Source of the DNA: Vibrio tapetis subsp. quintayensis
GTDB taxonomy: Bacteria > Pseudomonadota > Gammaproteobacteria > Enterobacterales > Vibrionaceae
Direction: 5' to 3'
DNA length: 64,000 nt
Assembly (NCBI RefSeq): GCF_030409945.1
Contig: NZ_JAUFQV010000028.1
Span: 186,001-250,000, forward strand
Shown here: piece after piece, positions 44,104 through 53,539 of the stretch
How the letters are laid out: the number at the start of each line of letters is the position of its first letter
Position numbering within the stretch: position 1 is the first letter of the stretch
Program-made: the position numbers and the translations under genes
The notes under the pieces: generated by a model
The model's database searches: none
What the model was told of the DNA's origin: nothing
What the model saw: only the letters and a program-made list of their open reading frames with translations

Positions 44104-44994
44104 ATGCAAACATTTACTGATATTGCTTCTCTTCGAGAGCAGATCAAACAGTGCAAACGCGACGGTCGCCGTATTGCCTTTGTGCCAACCATGGGCAATC
44201 TGCATGAAGGCCACTTAACCTTAGTGCGTAAAGCCCGTGAACAAGCCGATTTTGTCGTGGTGAGTATTTTTGTTAATCCGATGCAGTTTGAACGTGCGGA
44301 TGACCTTAATAACTACCCGAGAACACTTGAGGACGACCTCAGCAAACTCAATGGCGAGGCGGTGGATTTTGTGTTCACTCCAACACCGGAAATTATGTAC
44401 CCAGAGGGCTTAGATAAACAATGCTACGTTGAAGTTCCTGGCTTATCTCACATGCTCGAAGGCGCTTCTCGTCCGGGTCATTTTCGTGGTGTAGCGACAA
44501 TTGTCACTAAGCTATTTAACATCGTTCAACCTGATGTAGCCTGCTTTGGCGATAAAGATTTCCAGCAACTTGCTGTGATCCGTCAAATGGTGATCGACTT
44601 AGCGATGGATATCGAAATTGTTGGCGTGCCAACAGTTCGTGAAATGGATGGTTTAGCCATGAGCTCTCGTAATGGTCTTTTGACCATGGATGAGCGCCAA
44701 CGAGCACCTGTCGTGGCTCGTACAATGCGTTGGATTAGCAGCCAAATTCGCGGGGGTCGTGATGATTACAACTCCATCATCGAAGATGCTACAGACCAAC
44801 TTCGAGCTGCAGATCTGCAACCGGATGAGATTTTCATTCGTGACGCAAAAAGCTTACTGCCAATTTCCGCTGAGTCTGCGCAAGCTGTGATTCTAGTGTC
44901 AGTATTCTTAGGCCAAGTTCGCTTGATTGATAATCAGGTATTTGATCTGGTCATCGAGAACAAAGAAAGCACGGAAGAAGAAAAGAGCGAATAG
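44104..44994 (+). CDS. panC: Pantothenate synthetase
   Basis: A 296-residue pantoate-beta-alanine ligase. The ATP-binding HxGH is in [14 protein letters not shown], and [13 protein letters not shown] and the KMSKS-like SSRNGLL are present. Enterobacterial loci place panD next to panC; here panC is followed directly by a terminator, so beta-alanine must come from a gene elsewhere. Confidence 0.97.
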   Translation: MQTFTDIASLREQIKQCKRDGRRIAFVPTMGNLHEGHLTLVRKAREQADFVVVSIFVNPMQFERADDLNNYPRTLEDDLSKLNGEAVDFVFTPTPEIMYPEGLDKQCYVEVPGLSHMLEGASRPGHFRGVATIVTKLFNIVQPDVACFGDKDFQQLAVIRQMVIDLAMDIEIVGVPTVREMDGLAMSSRNGLLTMDERQRAPVVARTMRWISSQIRGGRDDYNSIIEDATDQLRAADLQPDEIFIRDAKSLLPISAESAQAVILVSVFLGQVRLIDNQVFDLVIENKESTEEEKSE

Positions 44995-45020
44995 CTCTTT
45001 CTCACGACCAACGAATAGCA

Positions 45021-45054
45021 AAAGGGCTACAGATATTCTCTGTAGCCCTTTTTA
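45021..45054 (+). terminator. Bidirectional terminator between panC and yadH
   Basis: A 13-base perfect arm pair (45021-45033 and 45039-45051) with a 5-base loop has A residues on one side and T on the other, so it can serve both convergent genes. Confidence 0.92.
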
Positions 45055-45081
45055 ATGCGTGTCGCATATAGCCATGCGCAT

Positions 45082-45116
45082 GCCTTACGCCTTACGCCTT
45101 ACGCCTTACGCCTTAC
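45082..45116. repeat. Heptanucleotide tandem array, GCCTTAC x 5
   Basis: Five perfect GCCTTAC units (minus strand GTAAGGC) end three bases from the yadH stop codon and lie before the terminator. The minus-strand unit shares AAGGC with the array after acnB and again contains TAA. Confidence 0.95.
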
Positions 45117-45119
45117 AGA

Positions 45120-45890
45120 CTAGCTTCTCAAGCCAATGCCTTTCTCTACTAAGTAGTGAGCAATGGCGTATAGAATAAGAATAAACGCGCCTAGTACACC
45201 AAACGAGGTTACGATACCAACATCGGAAACGCCCAGGAAACCATAGCGAAATGCATTGACCATGTAGACAATTGGGTTGATCTTCGAGATGCCTTGCCAA
45301 AACTCCGGTAACAAACTAATCGAATAAAACACACCACCAAGGTAAGTCAAAGGAGTCAAAATAAACGTCGGAATGATAGAAATATCATCGAAAGTTTTAG
45401 CAAACACCGCATTGATTAATCCACCAAGCGAGAACACCACCGACGTTAGAAAAACCGTAGCAATAATGATTCCCCAGTGCTCAACCTGCAGGTCAACAAA
45501 AAACAATGACACTGTGGTAACAATGGCTCCAACAGCAAGGCCACGAGCGACACCACCCATCACAAAGCCCCAAATGATGATGTAATTCGGCACTGGCGCC
45601 ACTAGAAGTTCTTCTATATTGCGCTGAAATTTCGAACTAAAGAAAGAGGACGCAACGTTAGAATATGAGTTAGTGATAACCGACATCATGATAAGACCTG
45701 GCACGATGTATTCCATGTAACTAAAGCCACTCATTTCGCCAATTCTTGATCCAATAAGATTGCCAAAAATGATGAAATACAAGGTCATTGTAATGGCCGG
45801 TGGGACCAAAGTCTGAACCCAAATGCGGGTGAATCGATTGATTTCTTTTTGTATCAAACTACAAAAGGCAACCCAGTAAACTTGATACAT
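45120..45890 (-). CDS. yadH: ABC-2 type transporter permease (YadH-like)
   Basis: A 256-residue ABC-2 membrane protein with six hydrophobic segments and the ABC-2 signature region around FILTPLTYLGGVFYSISLLPEFWQ. With the adjacent ATPase it forms an exporter of unknown substrate, conserved between can and the pan genes in enterobacteria. It starts two bases after the ATPase stop. Confidence 0.92.
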   Translation of the reverse strand: MYQVYWVAFCSLIQKEINRFTRIWVQTLVPPAITMTLYFIIFGNLIGSRIGEMSGFSYMEYIVPGLIMMSVITNSYSNVASSFFSSKFQRNIEELLVAPVPNYIIIWGFVMGGVARGLAVGAIVTTVSLFFVDLQVEHWGIIIATVFLTSVVFSLGGLINAVFAKTFDDISIIPTFILTPLTYLGGVFYSISLLPEFWQGISKINPIVYMVNAFRYGFLGVSDVGIVTSFGVLGAFILILYAIAHYLVEKGIGLRS

Positions 45891-45892
45891 AT

Positions 45893-46810
45893 CTATCCCT
45901 CTTTCTGATCTTTAACAATGCTTACGAACAGCTCTTCAAGACGGTTGGCTTTATTTCTCATCGATAGCACTTTAATGCCTTTACCCGACAGTTGTTCAAA
46001 CACTTCATTGAGGCCTTGGTTTTTGTTAATTTCGACTTCCAAAGAACCGTTTTTAAACCCGACGATATTTGCATTAATCAGCTCAGGGGCTTGCGTGACA
46101 TTCTCTAAATCAAAAATAAACGTTTCAACATGCAGTTTGTTCAACAATGCTTTCATCGATGTATTTTCGATCAACTCACCCTTACTAATAATGCCGATGT
46201 TACGACACAGCATTTCAGCTTCTTCTAGGTAGTGAGTGGTCAAAATAATGGTAATGCCTTGCTGATTGATGGTTTGTAGGAACTCCCACATCGAGCGGCG
46301 AAGTTCAATATCCACCCCAGCGGTTGGTTCATCCAAAATAAGAATTTTAGGTTCATGCATCAGAGCACGAGCGATCATCAAACGTCGCTTCATACCTCCA
46401 GATAAGTTACGGGCAGGTTCTTTACGTTTTTCCCACAAATCGAGTTGCGTTAAGTACTTTTCAGCCCGTTGCTTCGCAAGTTCACGGTTAACGCCGTAAT
46501 AACCAGCTTGCTGTATGACAATTTGCTCAACGGTTTCAAATTGATTGAAGTTGAATTCTTGGGGGACCAAACCTAAATTTTGCTTCGCCAACTCCAAGTC
46601 TGAGTCAATATCGAAGCCGAATACCTTAACGTTACCGGACGTCTTATTAACTAACGATGAGATAATACCAATCGTGGTCGACTTACCTGCGCCATTAGGA
46701 CCTAAAAGCGCGTAAAAATCGCCTTTTTCTACCTGTAAGCTCACGCCTTTTAAGGCTTCAAAGCCACCATGATACGTTTTTCGCAGCTGCTCAATTTCTA
46801 GTGCGTACAT
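45893..46810 (-). CDS. yadG: ABC transporter ATP-binding protein (YadG-like)
   Basis: A 305-residue ATPase. Walker A is GPNGAGKST, the signature LSGGMKRR, Walker B LILDEPTAGVD, the H-loop LTTHYLEEAEML; a C-terminal regulatory extension ends in SMRNKANRLEELFV. The frame is open to 46873, but MYALEIEQLRKTY at 46810 aligns with the E. coli start and the 21 extra codons look unrelated to the family. Substrate unknown. Confidence 0.92.
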   Translation of the reverse strand: MYALEIEQLRKTYHGGFEALKGVSLQVEKGDFYALLGPNGAGKSTTIGIISSLVNKTSGNVKVFGFDIDSDLELAKQNLGLVPQEFNFNQFETVEQIVIQQAGYYGVNRELAKQRAEKYLTQLDLWEKRKEPARNLSGGMKRRLMIARALMHEPKILILDEPTAGVDIELRRSMWEFLQTINQQGITIILTTHYLEEAEMLCRNIGIISKGELIENTSMKALLNKLHVETFIFDLENVTQAPELINANIVGFKNGSLEVEINKNQGLNEVFEQLSGKGIKVLSMRNKANRLEELFVSIVKDQKEG

Positions 46811-46903
46811 AATATAACCGTTATTTTTATTATTTAACGCTTGAACAATGTAGGCGACGAGCTTGTTTTTCAAGCTATTCGGCTATTTTATTTATTCCTA
46901 ATA

Positions 46904-46928
46904 CACCTATTCATGAAAAGAACAGGTG
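46904..46928 (-). terminator. Weak stem-loop after the SulP gene
   Basis: Nine-base arms with one mismatch (CACCTATTC 46904-46912, GAACAGGTG 46920-46928) lie eight bases after the SulP stop and are followed by TATTAGG, not a T run. Termination may be partial, letting some transcription pass into yadGH. Confidence 0.4.
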
Positions 46929-46935
46929 CAGAAAG

Positions 46936-48588
46936 TTAAGTCTCTGTTCTATTTACCCAATGCACAGACGCCGTCAAGGCTTCATAACGACTATTAAACC
47001 ACTGCTGCTCAGGAACTAGCGCCGACACGTTGAGCTTTTCGAGTTGAGCCGTTGTTTGCTCATTTGGACACAACAAAAGGACTTGGCAGTCAGCTTCTAG
47101 TGCATCTTTAATTGCGTTTTCTAATGCTAAGCCCACGGTAACGTCTATCATCGGCACGTCGCTCAAATCAAGAATCATCACTTGATAATCGCCAATACTG
47201 GAATGCTGACGAGATATCGCTTTTGATACACTGAAAATCATTGGGCCTGACAAATAAAAGAATAATACCTGTCCGTTAGCTCGCTCTAGCAAAGCACGCT
47301 CGGTATCAGTAAGCGGCACGTCATCTTCATCAGCATCACTGATGGCTTTAACCTGTCTTGCTTGCTCACGACTCAAACGCTCAATAACCAGAATGTTGGA
47401 AATAAAGACACCCAAGCCAACTGCAACAATCAGATCTACAAATACGGTCAAAAACATGACGCCGTACATGATAAACGTACCCTGCCAGCTGACTTTGTGC
47501 GCCCGCGAAATAAAACTCCAATCAAGAATGTTAAAGCCAACATAAACAGCAATACCGGCTAACACAGCCATAGGAATTGGTGCCGTTAAATCACTGGCGA
47601 CCAAAACAACCAGCGCTAAAACCAACGCTCGGATCACGCCAGATAATGGTGAACGAGCCCCTACTTGTATGTTCGTCACCGTGCCCATGGTTGCACCCGC
47701 ACCAGGAAGCGCGCCAAACAGTCCACACAGCATGTTTGCAATACCTTGCCCTCTTAACTCTTTATCTGAGTCATGCTCTTTACGCGTCAATGAGTCCGCA
47801 ATAACTGCGGTTAACAAAGTATCAATGCACCCCAAAGTGCCTAATACAAGAGCATCTATAAGCATTGTGGTTACCAAGTCGGCACTAAACGTAGGCCAGA
47901 CTAAGCTTGGTAACCCTGCAGGGATCTCTCCGATTCGGCGAATGCTGTCAGTATCAAAGAGAAGAATCGACAATAGTGTTACGGCCACTAGCGCAACTAA
48001 CTGTGCTGGAACGTATTTTCGGTAGCGTTGAGGAAGAAAAAACAAGATCGCGAGTGTCGTAGCACCCAGCAAAAGCTCCGAAAAACTGATGGCAGAAAAT
48101 AATTCGGGAAGATGATTAATCGTCCCGATCACACCACCAGACGGGGAAGCTTGACCGAGCAGTGGCGCTAGTTGAAGGATAATCAGGATAACGCCAATAC
48201 CCGACATAAAGCCAGAAATCACACTATAGGGCATTAAGGTAATGTATTTGCCTAGCTTGAGCGTCCCCAGTATAAATTGAAAAGCACCAGCCATCATGAC
48301 GACGGTAAATGTCATCGCTAAGCCTGACTCGGGGTATTTAGCGGTCATGGTAGTCAGTACGGCCGTTAAAATAACCGTCATCGGGCCGGTAGGCTCTGAG
48401 ATAAGACTGGTAGACCCACCAAACAATGCGGCAAACAGGCCAACCATTATAGCGCCCCACAAGCCAGCCTCGGCTCCCGCACCAGACGCAACACCAAATG
48501 CTAACGCCAATGGTAATGAAATGATCGCAGTCGTTACACCACCAAACAGATCGCCCTTGAGAGTTAAGTCCTTATAACGCCCTTTCAT
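46936..48588 (-). CDS. SulP family anion transporter with STAS domain
   Basis: A 550-residue SLC26/SulP transporter. The N-terminal transport domain has about 12-14 hydrophobic segments (start DLFGGVTTAIISLPLALAFGVASG) and the C-terminal STAS domain lies at about 430-540 (LDLSDVPMIDVTVGLALEN). The frame is open to 48633, but ATG 48588 has GGAG six bases upstream. It lies divergently next to the carbonic anhydrase gene, which suggests bicarbonate or bicarbonate-coupled dicarboxylate as substrate rather than sulfate; this is inference from position. The gap to can (281 bases) is AT-rich and has no clear operator. Confidence 0.88.
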   Translation of the reverse strand: MKGRYKDLTLKGDLFGGVTTAIISLPLALAFGVASGAGAEAGLWGAIMVGLFAALFGGSTSLISEPTGPMTVILTAVLTTMTAKYPESGLAMTFTVVMMAGAFQFILGTLKLGKYITLMPYSVISGFMSGIGVILIILQLAPLLGQASPSGGVIGTINHLPELFSAISFSELLLGATTLAILFFLPQRYRKYVPAQLVALVAVTLLSILLFDTDSIRRIGEIPAGLPSLVWPTFSADLVTTMLIDALVLGTLGCIDTLLTAVIADSLTRKEHDSDKELRGQGIANMLCGLFGALPGAGATMGTVTNIQVGARSPLSGVIRALVLALVVLVASDLTAPIPMAVLAGIAVYVGFNILDWSFISRAHKVSWQGTFIMYGVMFLTVFVDLIVAVGLGVFISNILVIERLSREQARQVKAISDADEDDVPLTDTERALLERANGQVLFFYLSGPMIFSVSKAISRQHSSIGDYQVMILDLSDVPMIDVTVGLALENAIKDALEADCQVLLLCPNEQTTAQLEKLNVSALVPEQQWFNSRYEALTASVHWVNRTET

Positions 48589-48869
48589 TTCCAGCTCCAC
48601 AATACTATGACTAATCCCGCATGATTCTATCACCTAAAAAACAGTGATCCACATATCAATTTTTAATATAAGCATCCATTCACCTCACAAATACCAGCTA
48701 AGGCCTTGTGATATAAGCAGAGCTTGATTGATAAAAAAAAGTAATAAAAAGTTTCAATTGGATCGTAAATACTACTCAGACCAGTGACAAACGAATGATA
48801 AAACGGCATTTATTTAAAGAGTTCACTCAGTAGCTTGTGTATAGTGATTGAGATAAAGAGGATACCTTG

Positions 48870-49532
48870 ATGCCAGATATAAAACAGTTATTTGCCAATA
48901 ACACCGCTTGGGCGCAAACAATCAAAGCAGAAAAACCAGAATTTTTCACAAAGTTAGCTGAGGGACAACAACCAGAATACTTATGGATCGGTTGTTCTGA
49001 TAGCCGAGTCCCCGCAGAGCGACTTACTGGCTTAGTATCCGGTGAACTGTTTGTTCACAGAAACGTAGCAAACCAAGTAATTCATACGGATTTAAACTGC
49101 CTTTCGGTTGTTCAATACGCCGTTGAAGTACTCAAAGTAAAACATATCATTGTCTGTGGTCATTATGGCTGTGGTGGCGTAAATGCTGCGATAGATAACC
49201 CGCAATTGGGCCTAATTAACAACTGGTTACTGCACATTCGCGATTTATACCTTAAGCACCGCAGTTTGTTTGGCTCTTTGCCTCGCGAACAATGGGGTGA
49301 TAAGTTGTGTGAAATTAACGTCGCTGAACAGGTATATAACCTAGGGAACTCCACCGTGATGCAAAACGCTTGGGAGAAAAACCAAGACGTGCAAATCCAC
49401 GGTTGGGTCTACGGTATGGAAGATGGCGTACTCAATGAGCTAGGTGTTCGCTGCCATAGCAGGGAGTCCCTTGAAGTGTCTTATCAAGCCGCAATGGCTA
49501 AGATACTCACCGTAGCAGATACCAACGATTAA
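48870..49532 (+). CDS. can: Beta-class carbonic anhydrase
   Basis: A 220-residue enzyme interconverting CO2 and bicarbonate in the cytoplasm. Zinc ligands are in [12 protein letters not shown] (Cys, Asp-Arg dyad) and HYGCGG (His, Cys), as in E. coli Can. The ATG at 48870 has GAGG eight bases upstream; the TTG immediately before it is not needed. It is followed by a bidirectional terminator shared with hpt. Confidence 0.96.
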   Translation: MPDIKQLFANNTAWAQTIKAEKPEFFTKLAEGQQPEYLWIGCSDSRVPAERLTGLVSGELFVHRNVANQVIHTDLNCLSVVQYAVEVLKVKHIIVCGHYGCGGVNAAIDNPQLGLINNWLLHIRDLYLKHRSLFGSLPREQWGDKLCEINVAEQVYNLGNSTVMQNAWEKNQDVQIHGWVYGMEDGVLNELGVRCHSRESLEVSYQAAMAKILTVADTND

Positions 49533-49536
49533 ATAT

Positions 49537-49568
49537 AAAAACGCCCACATACTATTGTGGGCGTTTTT
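49537..49568 (+). terminator. Bidirectional terminator between can and hpt
   Basis: Thirteen-base perfect arms (49537-49549 and 49556-49568) carry A5 at one end and T5 at the other. Confidence 0.93.
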
Positions 49569-49607
49569 GTATACGTGGTAATCATTCTAGAACCAGAACG
49601 ACATCAA

Positions 49608-50138
49608 TTACTCTTGCGGGACAACTTTACCAACGTAAGGTAAGTGGCGGTAGTTTTGTGCATAGTCGATTCCGACACCAACAACAAACTCGTCAGGAAT
49701 TTCAAAACCGATGAATTTAGCATCCACTTCGACTTCACGACGAGACGGTTTATCCAGCAACGTACAAATCTGAATTGAGTTAGGCTCACGAATTTCCAGA
49801 ATTTCACAGACCTTGCTCAGAGTGTTGCCTGTATCAATGATATCTTCAACTAACAACACATCTTTGCCCTTGATATCATCATCAAGGTCTTTAAGGATGC
49901 GTACATCACGGGAGCTTTCCATCGCATTCCCGTAACTAGAAGCAGTCATAAAATCGATTTGATGATTGATTTTAATCGCGCGAGTTAAGTCCGCCATAAA
50001 GACAAACGAACCACGTAATAACCCGACTAAAACTAAGTTTTCAGAATTATGGTAATGCTCTGTAATTTGCTTTCCTAACTCTTCAACACGATTCTGAACT
50101 TCTTTTTCAGAAATCATCACTTCTACTGTATGTTTCAT
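49608..50138 (-). CDS. hpt: Hypoxanthine phosphoribosyltransferase
   Basis: A 176-residue purine salvage enzyme making IMP from hypoxanthine and PRPP. The PRPP loop is [13 protein letters not shown], and the flexible-loop residues and C-terminal [13 protein letters not shown] are conserved. It is divergent from the luxR/hapR homologue, as in other vibrios, with 263 bases between. Confidence 0.97.
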   Translation of the reverse strand: MKHTVEVMISEKEVQNRVEELGKQITEHYHNSENLVLVGLLRGSFVFMADLTRAIKINHQIDFMTASSYGNAMESSRDVRILKDLDDDIKGKDVLLVEDIIDTGNTLSKVCEILEIREPNSIQICTLLDKPSRREVEVDAKFIGFEIPDEFVVGVGIDYAQNYRHLPYVGKVVPQE

Positions 50139-50372
50139 ACCGCTCTCATTATTTGTTAGTAGCTGATTTTGCTACAAAATTAATACTACCCTAATAAAAA
50201 GGTAATTAGTGTCGCTCTGATTTATCTATTTTAGCACTGCAAACGCCTCAGGTTAAATTTTTAACCACGTCATATTTTTTGCCACTTAGTACTTTTCTAA
50301 GATTGACATGACCATATGCACCATTACACTCATATGTGATACACTTACTTATAAAATAATCATTAAATAAAA

Positions 50373-50384
50373 AACAACGTCGGC
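50373..50384 (+). promoter_or_regulatory. Qrr small-RNA target in the luxR-homologue leader
   Basis: AACAACGTC (50373-50381) followed by GGC is complementary to the conserved Qrr segment GCC...TGACGTTGTT, with a small unpaired gap. It ends 17 bases before the start codon, next to the AAGGA ribosome site, the placement used by Qrr RNAs to repress hapR/luxR. Confidence 0.75.
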
Positions 50385-50401
50385 AAAGCAAGGAATACAA
50401 A

Positions 50402-51010
50402 ATGGATATGGTAACCAAAAGACCAAGGACACGGCTTTCTCCTCAAAAACGAAAAGAACAACTTCATGATATTGCTATTGAAGTGTTCGCTCGAAGAGGT
50501 ATTGGTCGAGGTGGGCACGCAGATATTGCAGAAATAGCGCAAGTCTCTGTGGCTACCGTTTTCAATTATTTTCAGACTCGCGAAGATCTCGTCGATGAAG
50601 TCTTAAACCAAGTTGAGAAGCACTACTCTGAGTTCATCAATAAAAGCATCGATACAGATGCGAGCGCAGAGCACAATCTCAATACACTGACCAACAACAT
50701 CATTAACTCGGCTATTATTGGTGAAAATTGGATGAAAGTATGGTTTGAGTGGAGCACATCGACACGAGATGAAGTTTGGCCACTATTTTTGACTTGCAAC
50801 GAAACCAATCAAAAGAAAATGGAGCTGATGTTTGATAACGCAATGGAACGCGGTGAGATTTGTGACCGCCACAATAGTGCCGATTTAGCGAACTTGTTCC
50901 ACGGCATCTGCTATTCACTGTATGTGCAGGCAAATCGCAATCCAGACGCTCAATATTTGGCCACGGTAAAAGAAAGTTTCCTTTCGATGCTGTGTATTTA
51001 TAAGCAATAA
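50402..51010 (+). CDS. LuxR/HapR-type quorum-sensing master regulator (TetR family)
   Basis: A 202-residue TetR-fold dimeric DNA-binding protein orthologous to LuxR (V. harveyi), HapR, OpaR, SmcR and LitR. The N-terminal block RPRTRLSPQKRKEQL and the helix-turn-helix GRGGHADIAEIAQVSVATVFNYF are nearly invariant, while the ligand/dimer domain (about 65-200) is clearly diverged apart from KVWFEWSTSTRDEVWPLF and LANLFHGICYS. A Gln (residue 58) stands where the well-known members, from memory, have Pro in NYFPTRE, and the C-terminus ends CIYKQ without the charged tail of HapR. Its leader has a Qrr target, so low-density repression is expected. It should control biofilm, protease, competence and type VI genes. 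Confidence 0.93.
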   Translation: MDMVTKRPRTRLSPQKRKEQLHDIAIEVFARRGIGRGGHADIAEIAQVSVATVFNYFQTREDLVDEVLNQVEKHYSEFINKSIDTDASAEHNLNTLTNNIINSAIIGENWMKVWFEWSTSTRDEVWPLFLTCNETNQKKMELMFDNAMERGEICDRHNSADLANLFHGICYSLYVQANRNPDAQYLATVKESFLSMLCIYKQ

Positions 51011-51061
51011 TAGTATTTTCATACTAGTAAATTTATAAGCCACTAAAAAATAGTCACTTTT

Positions 51062-51089
51062 AAAAGTCGTGCCTCGAGCGCGACTTTTT
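51062..51089 (+). terminator. Terminator of the luxR/hapR homologue
   Basis: AAAAGTCG (51062-51069) pairs with CGACTTTT (51081-51088) and ends in a T run. Confidence 0.8.
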
Positions 51090-51154
51090 GTATTTATCAC
51101 TTATCAAAAATGTAGCCTATATTGAAAGGGATAACGAAAATAACAGGAGTGCAT

Positions 51155-51997
51155 ATGAGTCAGACGGCCCTTATTTCAAGACTAAACGAATTACCCCGCT
51201 TACAAAAAATCCTGCAAGAATTGTTAGATATGGTCAATCAAGACGATGTCGACTTCGGCGAGCTGGCCAACAAAATAGGAATGGAACAAATATTAAGTGC
51301 ACGTCTGCTTCGTATGGCAAACTCCGCTCATTTTGGTGGTAATAAGACCATATCATCAGTCAATGATGCATTAATAAGAGTAGGCAGTGGCCCAGTAAAA
51401 ACTCTCGTTGTTGCCTCAGTACTTTCCAGTGCTTTTCCTAAAGTACCTAGCTTAGACATGACTGAGTATTGGACCAACACATTTGAAGTCGCCACTCTTG
51501 CTAGCAGAATAGCCATCGCTAGTGGTGTAGAAAATGGCATAGATGCTAATGAAGCGTTCACTGCAGCCATTTTGCACAACATTGGCGAGTTAATGATTCA
51601 CACGCTAGCACCAGAAGACGCCCTCAGTGTCGCTAAACTGGTTGAAGATGGGCAAGACGAACTATCGGCCCAACAGCAGGTTCTGGGTACTACAGCGCCG
51701 GAGTTAGGAGCATTGCTTGCAAAAACATGGAAATTTCCTGATCACATGGTCGGTGCGATTAAGCATTACCCAGACGCTCCGCAAACAACCGAGAAGCCTC
51801 AACTGGCAGTAGTACTTCACTTTGCGCGGGACATCCACGCGAATTGGGACGAGCAAGAAGACGATAAAGCAAAAGCCACCTTTATTGCCACCCATCAAGA
51901 CTCTAGAGCGTTGATCATCTCTTCCGCCGTTCGAGAGTCTATTGATAAGGTTCGTGGCAACGGAGCAGACATGGCAACACAAATGATGGCCGCATAA
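51155..51997 (+). CDS. HDOD domain protein
   Basis: A 280-residue protein. The HDOD domain spans about residues 18-215, with FGELANKIGMEQILSARLLRMANSAHFGG and an AAILHNIGELMIHTLAP block that keeps one His-Asn in place of the HD catalytic pair, so it is not expected to be a phosphodiesterase. HDOD proteins act as non-enzymatic signalling adaptors. The frame runs back to a TTG at 51122, but AGGAG five bases before ATG 51155 decides the start. It is a stable neighbour of the luxR homologue and lpd in vibrios. Role unknown. Confidence 0.88.
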   Translation: MSQTALISRLNELPRLQKILQELLDMVNQDDVDFGELANKIGMEQILSARLLRMANSAHFGGNKTISSVNDALIRVGSGPVKTLVVASVLSSAFPKVPSLDMTEYWTNTFEVATLASRIAIASGVENGIDANEAFTAAILHNIGELMIHTLAPEDALSVAKLVEDGQDELSAQQQVLGTTAPELGALLAKTWKFPDHMVGAIKHYPDAPQTTEKPQLAVVLHFARDIHANWDEQEDDKAKATFIATHQDSRALIISSAVRESIDKVRGNGADMATQMMAA

Positions 51998-52060
51998 CGC
52001 CACATAGGCTTGTCGTGCTACTAACAAGTTCAGAGCATCGTATTCAAAAGTACTAAGATC

Positions 52061-52088
52061 AAAAAAGGCATCCAAAGATGCCTTTTTT
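52061..52088 (+). terminator. Bidirectional terminator between the HDOD gene and lpd
   Basis: Twelve-base perfect arms (52061-52072, 52077-52088) around CAAA, with A6 and T6 ends, serve both convergent genes. Confidence 0.93.
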
Positions 52089-52111
52089 ATTATCTAGCGT
52101 AAGCGACTAAC

Positions 52112-53539
52112 TTACTTTCTTTTTACCGCTTTTTTATTGGGAAGGTCAGTGATAGAGCCTTCAAATACTTCAGCAGCAAGGCCTACTGACTCATGCAACG
52201 TTGGGTGAGCATGGATAGTCAGAGCGATGTCTTCAGCATCACAACCCATTTCGATAGCTAGGCCGATTTCGCCCAGTAGTTCACCACCGTTAGTACCAAC
52301 AATAGCACCACCGATAACGCGATGAGTTTCTTTATCGAAGATAAGCTTAGTCATACCGTCTGCACAGTCTGATGCGATAGCACGGCCAGATGCAGCCCAT
52401 GGGAATGTTGCTACTTCGTACTTAATGCCTTCGTCTTTCGCTTCTTTTTCTGTTTTACCAACCCACGCAACTTCAGGTTCCGTGTACGCGATTGATGGAA
52501 TTACTTTAGGATCGAAGTAGTGCTTCTTACCAGAAATAACTTCCGCAGCAACGTGACCTTCATGCACACCTTTGTGAGCAAGCATAGGTTGACCGACAAC
52601 ATCACCGATTGCGTGAATGTGAGGAACGTTCGTACGCATTTGCTTATCTACATTGATGAAACCACGCTCATCAACTTCGATACCCGCTTTTTCAGCGTCG
52701 ATAAGTGCACCGTTTGGTACACGGCCGATAGCAACAAGAACGGCGTCATAACGCTCAGCTTCTGCTGGTGCTTTTTTGCCTTCCATTGAAACGTAGATAC
52801 CATCTTCTTTCGCTTCAACTGCTGTTACTTTAGTTTGCAACATTAGCTTAAACTTGTCTTTGATGCGCTTAGTGTAAACTTTAACGATGTCTTTATCCGC
52901 TGCAGGGATAACTTGATCGAACATCTCAACAACTTCAACTTTAGAACCTAGAGAGTGGTACACAGTACCCATTTCTAGGCCGATAATACCGCCGCCCATG
53001 ATAAGCAGTTTTTCTGGTACTTCTTTTAGTTCAAGCGCGTCTGTTGAATCCCAAATACGAGGATCTTCATGTGGGATAAATGGCAGTTTGATTGGGCGTG
53101 AACCCGCCGCAATAATCGCGTTATCGAAATTAACGGTTGTTGCTTCGCCTTCACCTTCAACAAGTAACGTGTTAGGGCCAGTAAACTTACCGAAGCCATT
53201 AACTACAGTCACGTTACGCATCTTAGCCATACCGCCAAGACCGCCAGTCAGTTGATTAACAACTTTATCTTTCCAAATACGAACTTTGTTGATGTCAGTT
53301 TGAGGTTCACCAAATACAACGCCGTGCTCAGCCATTGCTTTTGCTTCTTCAATCACTTTAGCTACGTGCAGCAAAGCTTTTGATGGGATACAACCAACAT
53401 TCAAACATACACCACCTAGGGTGCTGTAGCGTTCAACTAATACAGTTTCTAAACCTAGGTCTGCACAACGGAATGCAGCTGAGTATCCAGCAGGACCTGA
53501 ACCAAGTACAACAACTTGGGCTTTGATTTCTTTGCTCAT
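52112..53539 (-). CDS. lpd: Dihydrolipoyl dehydrogenase (E3)
   Basis: A 475-residue FAD flavoprotein that reoxidises dihydrolipoate for pyruvate and 2-oxoglutarate dehydrogenases. The FAD motif GSGPAGYSAAFR, the redox disulfide GGVCLNVGCIPSKA, the NAD site GGGIIGLEMGTVYHSLG and the C-terminal His-Glu in HAHPTLHES are intact. It is third in the aceE-aceF-lpd order but is preceded by a terminator and 250 bases, so it also needs its own promoter, as expected for an enzyme shared by several complexes. Confidence 0.97.
   Translation of the reverse strand: MSKEIKAQVVVLGSGPAGYSAAFRCADLGLETVLVERYSTLGGVCLNVGCIPSKALLHVAKVIEEAKAMAEHGVVFGEPQTDINKVRIWKDKVVNQLTGGLGGMAKMRNVTVVNGFGKFTGPNTLLVEGEGEATTVNFDNAIIAAGSRPIKLPFIPHEDPRIWDSTDALELKEVPEKLLIMGGGIIGLEMGTVYHSLGSKVEVVEMFDQVIPAADKDIVKVYTKRIKDKFKLMLQTKVTAVEAKEDGIYVSMEGKKAPAEAERYDAVLVAIGRVPNGALIDAEKAGIEVDERGFINVDKQMRTNVPHIHAIGDVVGQPMLAHKGVHEGHVAAEVISGKKHYFDPKVIPSIAYTEPEVAWVGKTEKEAKDEGIKYEVATFPWAASGRAIASDCADGMTKLIFDKETHRVIGGAIVGTNGGELLGEIGLAIEMGCDAEDIALTIHAHPTLHESVGLAAEVFEGSITDLPNKKAVKRK

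Noticed and set aside
45082..45116. Possible CRISPR or integron-type repeat
   Set aside because: Direct seven-base units without spacers or an inverted-repeat structure, and no integrase gene nearby.
48634..48866. Possible sigma-70 promoter of can
   Set aside because: TATAGT and TTCACT are present but only 12 bases apart, so I could not support the call.
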